Shown here one piece after another: positions 1-7,260 of a stretch of DNA of 40,640 nt. Numbering within the stretch: the first letter of the stretch is position 1; each line of letters starts with the position of its first letter. This DNA is from an uncultured Acetobacteraceae bacterium (GTDB lineage: Bacteria; Pseudomonadota; Alphaproteobacteria; Acetobacterales; Acetobacteraceae): the NCBI GenBank assembly GCA_937873175.1, contig CALMVT010000351.1:1-40640 (forward strand). The letters are read 5' to 3'. Under the pieces are notes generated by a model. That model was not told the origin of the DNA and searched no databases. It saw only the letters and a list, made by a program, of their open reading frames with translations. A program made the translations under genes and the position numbers.

Positions 1-76
1 CGTCGGCGAGGATGTCAACGCCGCGCAGCATGCGCTGGCGAGCGTCGCCGCCGAACCGTACGTCTTTAGCAGCCAT
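1..76 (-). CDS. groEL: GroEL chaperonin, N-terminal fragment (runs off the window)
   Basis: Only the first 25 codons lie in the window. They read [20 protein letters not shown] and onward, the standard GroEL N-terminus, in which the early Lys and the Ala-Arg-Gln-Arg-Met-Leu-Arg-Gly stretch belong to the equatorial domain. GroEL forms the double-ring cytoplasmic ATP-dependent folding chamber that works with GroES. The ATG at 76 has a good Shine-Dalgarno, AAGGA, seven bases upstream. The gene follows groES by 40 bases on the same strand, so it is the second gene of the groESL operon and shares the CIRCE-controlled promoter. The rest of the protein cannot be judged from here. Confidence 0.96.
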   Translation of the reverse strand, partial: MAAKDVRFGGDARQRMLRGVDILAD

Positions 77-116
77 TATGTGTTCCTTGATCCATTGAGT
101 CTTGCAGGGAAACGGC

Positions 117-431
117 TCAGGCCGCCTTGGCGGACGCCGCGGGAGCCTCGATGATGCCCATGATGTCGCTCTCCTTCATGATCAGGAGCTCCTCGCCATC
201 CAGCTTCACCTCGGTGCCGGACCACTTGCCGAACAGCACGCGGTCGCCGGCCTTTACGTCCAATGCCACGATGGCGCCCTGCTCGTTGCGCGCCCCGGGG
301 CCGGCGGCGATCACCTCGCCCTCCATCGGCTTTTCCTTGGCCGTGTCGGGAATGATGATCCCGCCGGCGGACTTCTCCTCGGCGGTGATGCGCCGGACCA
401 CAATCCGGTCGTGCAGCGGACGGAACTTCAT
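117..431 (-). CDS. groES: Co-chaperonin GroES
   Basis: 104 residues, the usual Cpn10 length. It caps the GroEL ring in the cytoplasm. The N-terminal strand [14 protein letters not shown], the mobile loop around residues 16-34 with its GGIIIP GroEL-binding motif (residues 23-28), the roof-loop region GPGARNEQG (residues 44-52) and the C-terminal ESDIMGIIE strand are all present. The ATG at 431 is supported by an AAGGAGG ribosome-binding site at 441-447, nine bases upstream. It is the first gene of groESL; the promoter and the CIRCE operator lie directly in front, so HrcA repression and probably heat-shock sigma control are expected. Nothing in the protein is unusual. Confidence 0.98.
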   Translation of the reverse strand: MKFRPLHDRIVVRRITAEEKSAGGIIIPDTAKEKPMEGEVIAAGPGARNEQGAIVALDVKAGDRVLFGKWSGTEVKLDGEELLIMKESDIMGIIEAPAASAKAA

Positions 432-468
432 GTGGGATCGCCTCCTTGTGGAAAGCCCAGGTCGGGCG

Positions 469-495
469 TTAGCACTCTCAAGCTGAGAGTGCCAG
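469..495 (-). promoter_or_regulatory. CIRCE operator (HrcA-binding) of groESL
   Basis: On the plus strand the left arm is TTAGCACTC (469-477), then a 9-base spacer (478-486), then GAGTGCCAG (487-495). The CIRCE consensus is TTAGCACTC-N9-GAGTGCTAA, so the left arm is perfect and the right arm differs at two of nine positions. It sits between the -10 element (498-503) and the groES start, which is the classical place for HrcA to block transcription or lie in the 5' leader. Confidence 0.93.
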
Positions 496-497
496 CG

Positions 498-526
498 ATC
501 TAGAAGCTACACCCGGCGGAGTCAAG
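498..526 (-). promoter_or_regulatory. groESL promoter (heat-shock-like)
   Basis: Reading the minus strand, CTTGAC (521-526) is followed by a 17-base spacer and CTAGAT (498-503). This resembles alphaproteobacterial RpoH-type groE promoters (CTTGAC or CTTGAA with a CTATAT-like -10), but it would also pass as a housekeeping promoter. Transcription would begin near 490, inside the CIRCE element. Confidence 0.7.
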
Positions 527-532
527 GGCGAA

Positions 533-559
533 GCAGCATTCCGGCAAGATGAGTGCTAA
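533..559 (-). promoter_or_regulatory. Second, degenerate CIRCE-like site
   Basis: The right arm GAGTGCTAA (551-559) is a perfect CIRCE half site. Nine bases before it is GCAGCATTC (533-541), which matches six of nine bases of the left arm TTAGCACTC. The spacer is exactly nine bases, as in CIRCE. It lies just upstream of the -35 element of groESL and 120 bases before usg on the other strand. Binding by HrcA is inference. The rest of the stretch up to 681 holds a T-rich run and a 7-base inverted repeat (562-568 and 595-601) but no convincing promoter. Confidence 0.5.
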
Positions 560-681
560 ACTGCTGAGAACGTTTGTTTTTTCCTTTCACATTGCTCAGC
601 ATTCTGGAACGCTTGCGTTGCGGCCCGGGTCGGGAGGGCCGCTGCGCCGCCCTTCGACGGATCAGAAACTAGGAATCCTGA

Positions 682-942
682 ATGACCCTGGGACTGCAGC
701 TAAAAGACTATCGGCTCACCACGGCTGAGATCCTCTACTTCCTCCCGGACCACCCTGGCCTGCTGCAAAGCTACATTTGGCAGGATTTCGACCTGGCGCC
801 GCGCTTCCCGGCCCTGCGCCGCTTCCTGGAGTTCTGGCAGCGCGAACTGGAGGGTCCCCTTCATTCCATCCGCATCGCCACCGGCGGGCCGATTCGCCCG
901 GCGTCGGTGCGGCACGCTTCCCACATGCTTCACCTGCACTGA
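682..942 (+). CDS. usg: Usg family protein (function unknown)
   Basis: 86 residues. The conserved core LTTAEILYFLPDHPGLLQSY (residues 12-31) followed by WQDFDLAPRFPALRRFL and WQRELEGPLHSIR is the signature of the Usg family, a small soluble protein seen across alphaproteobacteria, named from its position near tryptophan genes in some species. No enzymatic motif is visible and no biochemical role is established that I know of. The ATG at 682 has a weak AGGA at 671-674. It stands alone on the plus strand, divergent from groESL and convergent with the VTT-domain gene; a 12-base palindrome ACCGGCGCCGGT at 947-958 lies between the two stop codons and could act as a weak terminator. Confidence 0.88.
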   Translation: MTLGLQLKDYRLTTAEILYFLPDHPGLLQSYIWQDFDLAPRFPALRRFLEFWQRELEGPLHSIRIATGGPIRPASVRHASHMLHLH

Positions 943-961
943 GCCGACCGGCGCCGGTTGG

Positions 962-1618
962 TCACGGCATGGGCCGTCGGCGCGCCAGCGCCAGCCCGAG
1001 CGCGACCGAAAGCGCCAAGAGCACGACGGCCACAGCGATCTGCGTGCCCTGCGACACCCGCACCCCGCCGCCCAGCAAGGCGAACACGGCGGTTTGCGGC
1101 ACGTAGCCCAGCGCCGAGGCCGCCAAGAACGGCCCGGCTGCGACACCCGACACGCCGGCCAACAAGTTGAGCAGCAGGTTGCTGCCGACCGGGAGCAGGC
1201 GCAGCGTCAGTGTTGCGGCGAAAGCATTGGCGCCTAGGAAACGGCTCAGCCGCTCAAGCCGCCCGCCGTCGCGCGCCAACCAACGGGCCTTCCATGCCCG
1301 CGCCGCCCAACGCGCCCAGTAGAAATTCCCTACGCACCCCAGGATCTCCGCAAGCAATGCAAGCGTCGCGCCCGGCCAGAAACCGAAAGCCAGGCCGCCG
1401 GAATAGGCGACCACCTGCCGCGGGACGCCCACGGCGCATGCGGCGGCGGCAAGGCCGACAAACGCCAACGGGCCGTGCTGCCCCGCCGCCGCGATCTCGG
1501 CATCCAGTCCCAGATGCCGCAATGCCAGCCCGGCCGAAATCAGGCCAAGCAACAGGAGCGCCGGGCGGCCGGCCACTAAGGACAGCGAAACGATGCGTTG
1601 CCGAACGCTGGCTGACAC
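962..1618 (-). CDS. VTT-domain (DedA/TVP38-like) membrane protein
   Basis: 218 residues, almost all hydrophobic. There is a TM helix near residues 18-35, another near 47-67, the conserved GVPRQVVAYSGGLAFG re-entrant segment (about residues 64-79), then FLGANAFAATLTLRLLPVGS (about 127-146) and NLLAGVSGV, which are hallmarks of the SNARE-associated/VTT fold found in TVP38, YdjX and DedA proteins. A C-terminal TM helix (about 193-212) ends in a basic tail. Some DedA relatives act in lipid carrier or phospholipid translocation; the substrate here is unknown. The start is GTG at 1618, with GGAG five bases away; no in-frame ATG lies upstream. It is transcribed alone, divergent from ctaA. Confidence 0.82.
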   Translation of the reverse strand: MSASVRQRIVSLSLVAGRPALLLLGLISAGLALRHLGLDAEIAAAGQHGPLAFVGLAAAACAVGVPRQVVAYSGGLAFGFWPGATLALLAEILGCVGNFYWARWAARAWKARWLARDGGRLERLSRFLGANAFAATLTLRLLPVGSNLLLNLLAGVSGVAAGPFLAASALGYVPQTAVFALLGGGVRVSQGTQIAVAVVLLALSVALGLALARRRPMP

Positions 1619-1672
1619 TCCATCTCCATGAAAGCGCCGTTAAGGCGGGTTTGGTCGAGGCCATTGGACGAT

Positions 1673-1701
1673 TTGCCTGATGAGCGGCGTGAATACATAG
1701 T
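1673..1701 (+). promoter_or_regulatory. Candidate promoter of ctaA
   Basis: TTGCCT at 1673-1678 and CATAGT at 1696-1701 are separated by 17 bases; each hexamer matches four of six consensus positions. It lies in the 114-base gap between the divergent VTT gene and ctaA, about 30 bases before the ctaA start. This is a pattern match only. Confidence 0.35.
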
Positions 1702-1732
1702 TTGATCACGGTTTGGAGGCTAGAGTTCAGGA

Positions 1733-2854
1733 ATGCCGCTCGACGTCACGTCCTCGATCGCCCTGCCGCACCCCACGCGCCAGCGTCAGGTCCGTGCCGT
1801 CGCTGTCTGGCTGTTCGGAATGTGCGCCATGCTGCTGGTCATGGTGTCGCTGGGCGGCGCCACGCGCCTGACGGGATCGGGCCTTTCGATCATGGAATGG
1901 AAACCCCTTATGGGCGCCCTGCCCCCCTTGTCGGATGCGGAGTGGCAGCGGCTTTACCGGCTGTATCAGCAGATCCCGCAATATGCCCTGGTGAACCAAG
2001 GGTTTGGGCTCGAAGGCTTCAAGCGCATCTTCTGGCTTGAGTGGACGCACCGCCTTTGGGGTCGGCTGATCGGCTTGGCCTTTCTCGGGCCGTTGCTTTG
2101 GTTCGCGTGGCGCGGGGCGATCAGCCGGCGGCTGGCGGGGCGGTTGGGCCTGCTGTTCCTGCTGGGTGGGCTGCAGGGTGCGATCGGCTGGTTCATGGTC
2201 GCCAGCGGCTTTGCGGCGGACAGCACGGCCGTTTCGCCGTATCGGCTGGTGGTTCACCTCGTCATGGCGCTCACGCTGTATGCCGCGATCTTCTGGACAG
2301 CGCTGACGCTTTGGCATGAGGGCGCGGCCACGGTGCCGACCGGCCCGCGCGTCCGTGGCCTGCAGCCTTTGATCATTGGGACCTGCTGCACCGTCGCCTT
2401 GACGGTTTTGGCCGGGGGTTTCGTGGCCGGCCTGCGCGCGGGCCTGACCTACAACACCTTTCCGTTGATGGATGGCTCGCTGGTGCCGGCGAGCCTCGCG
2501 CAGTTGCGGCCGTTTGTGCGCAACCTGACAGAAAACGTCGCGACCGTGCAGTTCGACCATCGGCTGCTTGCGACCGTCACGGCGCTCCTGGCAACCGTGA
2601 CCTTGGTTGTCGGGCTGCGCGGCGGCGCCGCGGGGCGGCTGCGGACAGCCCTGCTCGCGCTCGGCCTGGCGGTGCTGGGGCAATATGCCTTGGGAGTGAC
2701 CACGCTGCTTTGGGTTGTGCCGGTCGCACTGGGCACGGCGCACCAGGCCATGGCGGTGCTTGTGCTGACCGCGGCGCTCACCGCATTGCACGCGGGGCAC
2801 AGCCAGGCCGCAACCCCTGTTGCCAACGCCAGGATATTTGCTCCGTATGCGTAA
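1733..2854 (+). CDS. ctaA: Heme A synthase, COX15/CtaA type
   Basis: 373 residues with eight predicted TM helices in two pseudo-symmetrical four-helix halves. It converts heme O to heme A for aa3-type cytochrome c oxidase in the inner membrane. The N-terminal signature LGGATRLTGSGLSIMEWKP (about residues 40-58) is diagnostic of the proteobacterial and mitochondrial (class 2) type. The heme-ligand histidines of the two halves are in place: His106 (EWTHRLWGR), His175 (RLVVHLVMA), His276 (FDHRLLAT) and His337 (GTAHQAMA). The loop TYNTFPLMDG is also conserved. A weak GGA lies before the ATG. tldD follows 52 bases later on the same strand. Its presence implies that a heme-A oxidase is used somewhere in this genome. 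Confidence 0.95.
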   Translation: MPLDVTSSIALPHPTRQRQVRAVAVWLFGMCAMLLVMVSLGGATRLTGSGLSIMEWKPLMGALPPLSDAEWQRLYRLYQQIPQYALVNQGFGLEGFKRIFWLEWTHRLWGRLIGLAFLGPLLWFAWRGAISRRLAGRLGLLFLLGGLQGAIGWFMVASGFAADSTAVSPYRLVVHLVMALTLYAAIFWTALTLWHEGAATVPTGPRVRGLQPLIIGTCCTVALTVLAGGFVAGLRAGLTYNTFPLMDGSLVPASLAQLRPFVRNLTENVATVQFDHRLLATVTALLATVTLVVGLRGGAAGRLRTALLALGLAVLGQYALGVTTLLWVVPVALGTAHQAMAVLVLTAALTALHAGHSQAATPVANARIFAPYA

Positions 2855-2906
2855 GCCGTAGCGCCCGCGCCGCGTTCAAGCTCTGCCGACGTTGTGAGGA
2901 TGTTTG

Positions 2907-4361
2907 ATGACCCAGCCCGCTCCCAGCCCCATCGCCGCCACAGACGCCTTGTTCTTCGACCGGCCCGGCGCGGCCCTCGACCGCTCCGCAGCCGAGCGCA
3001 TCGTGGGCGGCGCCTTGGCCGGCATGGATGACGGCGAGCTTTTTATGGAGTACCGGGAAAGTGAGCAACTGAGCCTGGACGATGGCCGAATCCGCAGCGC
3101 CGGGTTCGACACGCAGCTCGGCTTTGGGTTGCGCGCGATGCTGGGCGAGGAGGCCGGGTATGCCCATGCCGGGGAGCTTTCGGCCGATGCGCTGGGCCGG
3201 GCCGCGGAGACGGTCTCGGCCGTGCGCGCCGGCCGGTCCGGCACCACCGCCGCCGCGCCGCGGTCCAGCAACGCCCGGCTTTACTCCGACGCCAACCCTT
3301 TAACGGAAACCGAGTTCCCGGACCGCACGGCGACGCTCAGCGAGGTCGACGCCTATGCGCGCGGCCGGGACCCGCGGGTGAAGCAGGTCATGGCGTCGCT
3401 GTTCGGGGAATGGCAGGCGGTCCAGGTGCTGCGCGCGGACGGCACGCGGGCGGCCGACTTGCGCCCGCTGGTCCGGCTCAACGTGTCGGTCGTGGTGGAG
3501 CAGGATGGGCGGCGGGAAAGCGGCACTTTCGGTGCCGGGGGGCGTCACGGCTATGAGCGCCTGCTCGACCCGACGTTCTGGCGCAGCGCGGTGGACGAGG
3601 CGCTGCGCCAGGCCCTGGTCAACCTGGACAGCCGCCCGGCGCCGGCCGGGGAGATGCCCGTGGTGCTTGGCCCCGGCTGGCCCGGCATCCTGCTGCATGA
3701 GGCCATCGGGCATGGGCTGGAAGGCGACTTCAACCGCAAGAAGACCTCGGCGTTCGCCGGGCTGATCGGGCAGCGCATCGCAAGCCGTGGCGTCACCGTA
3801 GTGGACGACGGCACCCTGCCGGACCGGCGGGGCAGCCTGACCATCGACGACGAGGGCACGCCGTCGGGGCGCACGGTCATGATCGAGGACGGCGTGCTGA
3901 CCGCGTTCATCCAGGATCGGCTGAATGCCCGGCTGATGGGCGTGCCGGCCACGGGCAACGGCCGCCGGCAAAGCTTCGCCCACGCTCCGATGCCGAGGAT
4001 GACCAACACCGTCATGCTCGGCGGCCGATCGGCGCCGGAGGAGATCATCCGGTCCGTGCCGCGCGGCTTGTATGCGGTGAACTTCGGCGGCGGCTCGGTC
4101 GATATCACCTCGGGCAAATTCGTTTTCTCGGCCAGCGAGGCTTACCTGATCGAGGACGGGCGCATCACCAGCCCGGTGAAGGGCGCCACGCTGATCGGCA
4201 ACGGGCCCGACGCGTTGCTGAAAGTCGACATGGTGGGCAACGATCCCGGCCTTGATCTCGGCATCGGCACCTGCGGCAAGAACGGGCAAGGCGTACCGGT
4301 GGGCGTCGGCCAACCGACCCTGAAGCTCTCAAGCTTGACCGTGGGCGGAACGGCGACGTAG
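2907..4361 (+). CDS. tldD: Metalloprotease TldD
   Basis: 484 residues from the ATG at 2907, which has GAGGA six bases upstream; a TTG just before it is less likely to be the start. TldD pairs with TldE (PmbA) to form a zinc protease that degrades unfolded peptides and trims modified peptides such as microcin B17. The metal site HEAIGH (about residues 264-269, within PGWPGILLHEAIGHGLEGDF) has the HExxxH arrangement of the family. The C-terminal stretch GTCGKNGQGVPVGVGQPTL is also diagnostic. No tldE gene is in the window. The next gene, an SGNH hydrolase, starts 10 bases after the stop and is probably co-transcribed. Confidence 0.96.
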   Translation: MTQPAPSPIAATDALFFDRPGAALDRSAAERIVGGALAGMDDGELFMEYRESEQLSLDDGRIRSAGFDTQLGFGLRAMLGEEAGYAHAGELSADALGRAAETVSAVRAGRSGTTAAAPRSSNARLYSDANPLTETEFPDRTATLSEVDAYARGRDPRVKQVMASLFGEWQAVQVLRADGTRAADLRPLVRLNVSVVVEQDGRRESGTFGAGGRHGYERLLDPTFWRSAVDEALRQALVNLDSRPAPAGEMPVVLGPGWPGILLHEAIGHGLEGDFNRKKTSAFAGLIGQRIASRGVTVVDDGTLPDRRGSLTIDDEGTPSGRTVMIEDGVLTAFIQDRLNARLMGVPATGNGRRQSFAHAPMPRMTNTVMLGGRSAPEEIIRSVPRGLYAVNFGGGSVDITSGKFVFSASEAYLIEDGRITSPVKGATLIGNGPDALLKVDMVGNDPGLDLGIGTCGKNGQGVPVGVGQPTLKLSSLTVGGTAT

Positions 4362-4371
4362 GAGTCGAGGC

Positions 4372-5145
4372 ATGTTGGGTCTCCTGCCGCGGCTCTTGTT
4401 GGCCTGTATCATCGCGCTCGTCGCCACGCTGCCGGTACACGCAGCCGATCAACCCAATGTTTGCCCAGCAGCGCGCGTGGCCCCATTGGTGTTGCCCCGG
4501 GTCAAGGATGCCCTGGACCATAATTCAGAATTGACGATTGTTGCGTTCGGCTCGTCCTCGACGCAGGGCTGGCATTCCAGCAACATCGGGCAAAGCTACC
4601 CGGCAGTGTTGCAGGCAACGCTGTCGGCCGCCCTTCCCGCCGCCCACGTCGCGGTGATTAATCGCGGCGTCGGCGGTCAGGACGCCGCCGAGATGCTGCC
4701 GCGAATCGAGACGGACGTGCTGGAAGTGCGCCCCAGCTTGGTAATTTGGCAGGTCGGCGCAAACGGAGCGTTGAAGAACCGGGACCCCGAAGAACTTCGG
4801 CGTTTGGTTGCGGACGGCGTGCGCAGGCTGAGGGATCACGGGATCGATGTCGTGCTGATGGACAATCAACGCGCGCCGCTGATTCTTGCCTCGCCGCACC
4901 ATCAGCAGATCGACCGAGTTCTGATGGACCTGGCGGCGCAAACGGGGACGGGCCTGTTCGACCGCGGCGGGTTGATGGATCAATGGCAGTTTTCCGGGCA
5001 TTCTTACGGAGAGTTCATTTCGGATGACGGCATTCACCACAACGACCTCGGCTACCGCTGCGTCGCGACCGCTTTGGCATCGGCGATCCTCACGGGGTTG
5101 AGCGCGCCGGCTCCGCCGGTCCGATCTGCCTCAGCCCGCCACTAG
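4372..5145 (+). CDS. Secreted SGNH/GDSL-family hydrolase
   Basis: 257 residues. Residues 1-24 form a signal peptide (hydrophobic core LLLACIIALVATL, AxA-type end at VHAA). The SGNH blocks can be read: block I FGSSST with the likely nucleophile Ser62, block II Gly in NRGVGGQDA (residues 97-105), block III GAN with Asn131, and block V DDGIHHND with Asp219 and His222. That is a complete Ser-His-Asp site, so it should be an active periplasmic esterase, lipase or acylesterase; the substrate is unknown. It lies 10 bases after tldD. Its TAG stop shares the four-base palindrome CTAG with the stop of the convergent regulator gene, so both genes end on the same four bases. Confidence 0.85.
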   Translation: MLGLLPRLLLACIIALVATLPVHAADQPNVCPAARVAPLVLPRVKDALDHNSELTIVAFGSSSTQGWHSSNIGQSYPAVLQATLSAALPAAHVAVINRGVGGQDAAEMLPRIETDVLEVRPSLVIWQVGANGALKNRDPEELRRLVADGVRRLRDHGIDVVLMDNQRAPLILASPHHQQIDRVLMDLAAQTGTGLFDRGGLMDQWQFSGHSYGEFISDDGIHHNDLGYRCVATALASAILTGLSAPAPPVRSASARH

Positions 5146-7196
5146 GTCGTTTCCTCGGCCGCAGCCTCCTCCGTCACGCCTGCCAGCCTCAGCCCGTGTG
5201 CGACGTGTTCCCGGTCCTCAGCCCGCTCGTAGGAACTGTCTCGCAGGTAGCGTTGGATGGTGAAATCAGGATCAATGGCGAGCAGGCGACGGCGCACCAC
5301 CGTTGCCTCCTGCATTTGCCCAAGCAAGCCGAGCGCGGCTAGGTAAGGCTCGCACGCGCCGGAAAATGCCGGGTTCAGCTCGCTGACGCCACGCGCGGCA
5401 ATGACGGCCCCTTCGTAGTCCCGCTTCGCCAGAGCCAGATGACTGAAGCCGGTGTCGTAGTGGAACGCATGGGGATCGGTGGGCGCAAGCTGCTTGTAGC
5501 GCAGCAAACGGCGCTCGCCTCCTTCCCAGTCGCCGAGGTGAATCTGGGCCAGGCCTGAGAGTGCCCAGGCCATGGCCAGGTTCGGGTTGAGCGCCAGGGC
5601 ACGCTCGTGCAACGCGAGACCTTCCCGAAAGCGGCGCTGAAGGGAAGCGCGGACGTGGCCTGCGATGGTCAGCGCCTTGGCATCCTGCGGATCGAGCGTG
5701 ACGGCCCGCTCCGCATGGTGTGCCGCATCGTTCACCGCGGCCTCACGGTCTTCCGCCCAGCCTTGGCTTACAAGGAAGCTGAGCCAGTAGGCATACCAGG
5801 CATAAGCGGCCGCGAAGTCAGGTTCGAGCGCTATGGCCTGGCGCAGCCATCGGCCGGACTGCATGAAATGCCCGCGCTCCAGCCGGCTCAAGCCGGGGAG
5901 CGCGCGGAGCAGCAAGTCGCAGGCTGCCGAATCCGAGGCCGGCCGCTGCGCGGCGCGGCGGCATTCAATCGCGAGGATTTCCGGGTCGATCTGTGCCGTG
6001 ACCTCGGCCGCGACCTCGTCCTGCAAAGCCAACAGGTCGCTGAACTGCCGGTCAAAGCGCCTGGCCCAAACGATTTGGCTGCCATTACGCAGATCGACGA
6101 GCCTCAAAGTGATGCGGAGCCGTCGACCGACCCGCTGAACCAGGCCGTCCAAAACGAAGTCAAGGCCAAACACCCGGCGCAGCCCCGCGTCATCGCGGCC
6201 CTGCTGAACGAACTGCGCGAGCGACCCGCTCGACACCAGGAAGATCCAGCGGACCTTCTGCATCGCCGCGGTGATTTCTTCGGCAAGCCCCAAGGCGAGA
6301 TGCGCTTCGGTCTCGTCCGTGCCGACGAGAGTGAGCGGCAGCACGCCGAGTTTGGCGCCCATGCGGGGCAAGGCGGCGCGAGGCTCGGTCCGCAGCTCCG
6401 CGGGCAAGGAGGGGGCGGGCATCATCGGCCGTTCCGTGCGGCCGGTGCGTATGTCCGCCAGCAGCGCCTGGGTTTCGGCGGACGGCGTTGCGTCGAGCAG
6501 GTCGGCCAGCACGGCGCGGCACCGGTCGTAAGATTGGATCGCCATGCCGCGCTCGCCGCGTTCGGCGTGGGCCCGCATCAGCGCCCGCCAGGCGCCCTCA
6601 TGTGCGCGGTCGATGGACAGGAGTTGCTGGGCGACGACGATCAGCGCTTCGGGCGACCCCTGCTCCGTCAGCAGCGTCTCCCCGACCGAGCGGGCACGGT
6701 CCCGCAGGCGCTCACGCTCGGTCTGCAGCCAGCCGTCGAACGCGGGGTCGACGCCATCCAGCTCTTCAAGCAGCTCGCCGTCGAGCAGGGCAAGCGACGC
6801 CGGGTGAGTCGTGGTGGCGCGGAGCACCTCCTCCACATCGACCCAAACGACGCCGGGCCGAAGCGCGAGGCTGTCCCGGTTGATCGCCAACACCTCCTTG
6901 CCGGCCGGGGCGAGAACTTCCAGCAGGCGGTGGATCTCTTGACGCAACGAGGCGCGGGCCTGCTCTTCCGGCCGCCGGCTCCAAAGCAGTTCGGCCAGCC
7001 GCGAGCGAAGCACCGGGCGCGGCGCGGACAGCGCGATGATGGCGAGCAACGCCCGGGTCTTTCGGCCCGGCGGCAAGATACCTTCGCCGTTCGGAGTGGA
7101 CGCTTCCATCTGACCGATTAGCCGCAAGCGTACCGCCACTGGCTCGGCGGCGTCGGCAACAGCGCGCGTAACCGTACGGGACTGGCTAATGATCAT
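5142..7196 (-). CDS. BTAD-domain transcriptional regulator with TolB-like and TPR domains
   Basis: 684 residues from the ATG at 7196; an upstream extension would run into gshA. Residues about 22-118 look like a winged-helix DNA-binding domain (KTRALLAIIAL, RSRLAELLW, ASLRQEIHRL), 119-250 like the helical BTAD domain of SARP-type activators (WLQTERERLRDRA, RAHEGAWRALMRAHAERG). Residues about 283-420 match the domain often fused to adenylate cyclases and such regulators (GVLPLTLVG, LGLAEEITAAMQKVRWIF, FVLDGLVQR, RITLRLVDL, IVWARRFDRQFSDLLALQDE). About 430-680 is a run of TPR repeats (LNPNLAMAWALSGLAQIHLG). No cyclase catalytic domain is present. No strong ribosome-binding site is seen. It sits 64 bases after gshA and may be the last gene of that operon; its targets are unknown. 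Confidence 0.82.
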   Translation of the reverse strand: MIISQSRTVTRAVADAAEPVAVRLRLIGQMEASTPNGEGILPPGRKTRALLAIIALSAPRPVLRSRLAELLWSRRPEEQARASLRQEIHRLLEVLAPAGKEVLAINRDSLALRPGVVWVDVEEVLRATTTHPASLALLDGELLEELDGVDPAFDGWLQTERERLRDRARSVGETLLTEQGSPEALIVVAQQLLSIDRAHEGAWRALMRAHAERGERGMAIQSYDRCRAVLADLLDATPSAETQALLADIRTGRTERPMMPAPSLPAELRTEPRAALPRMGAKLGVLPLTLVGTDETEAHLALGLAEEITAAMQKVRWIFLVSSGSLAQFVQQGRDDAGLRRVFGLDFVLDGLVQRVGRRLRITLRLVDLRNGSQIVWARRFDRQFSDLLALQDEVAAEVTAQIDPEILAIECRRAAQRPASDSAACDLLLRALPGLSRLERGHFMQSGRWLRQAIALEPDFAAAYAWYAYWLSFLVSQGWAEDREAAVNDAAHHAERAVTLDPQDAKALTIAGHVRASLQRRFREGLALHERALALNPNLAMAWALSGLAQIHLGDWEGGERRLLRYKQLAPTDPHAFHYDTGFSHLALAKRDYEGAVIAARGVSELNPAFSGACEPYLAALGLLGQMQEATVVRRRLLAIDPDFTIQRYLRDSSYERAEDREHVAHGLRLAGVTEEAAAEETT

Positions 7197-7260
7197 CCCC
7201 GTATTACCGCTTATCTCACGCGCGATTACAAGGTGAATGTAGCGGAAGCGACGTCCTTTC

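Noticed and set aside
947-958. 12-base palindrome ACCGGCGCCGGT between usg and the VTT gene
   Set aside because: It lies between convergent stops, but the stem is only four or five pairs and lacks a U-tract, so I do not call a terminator.
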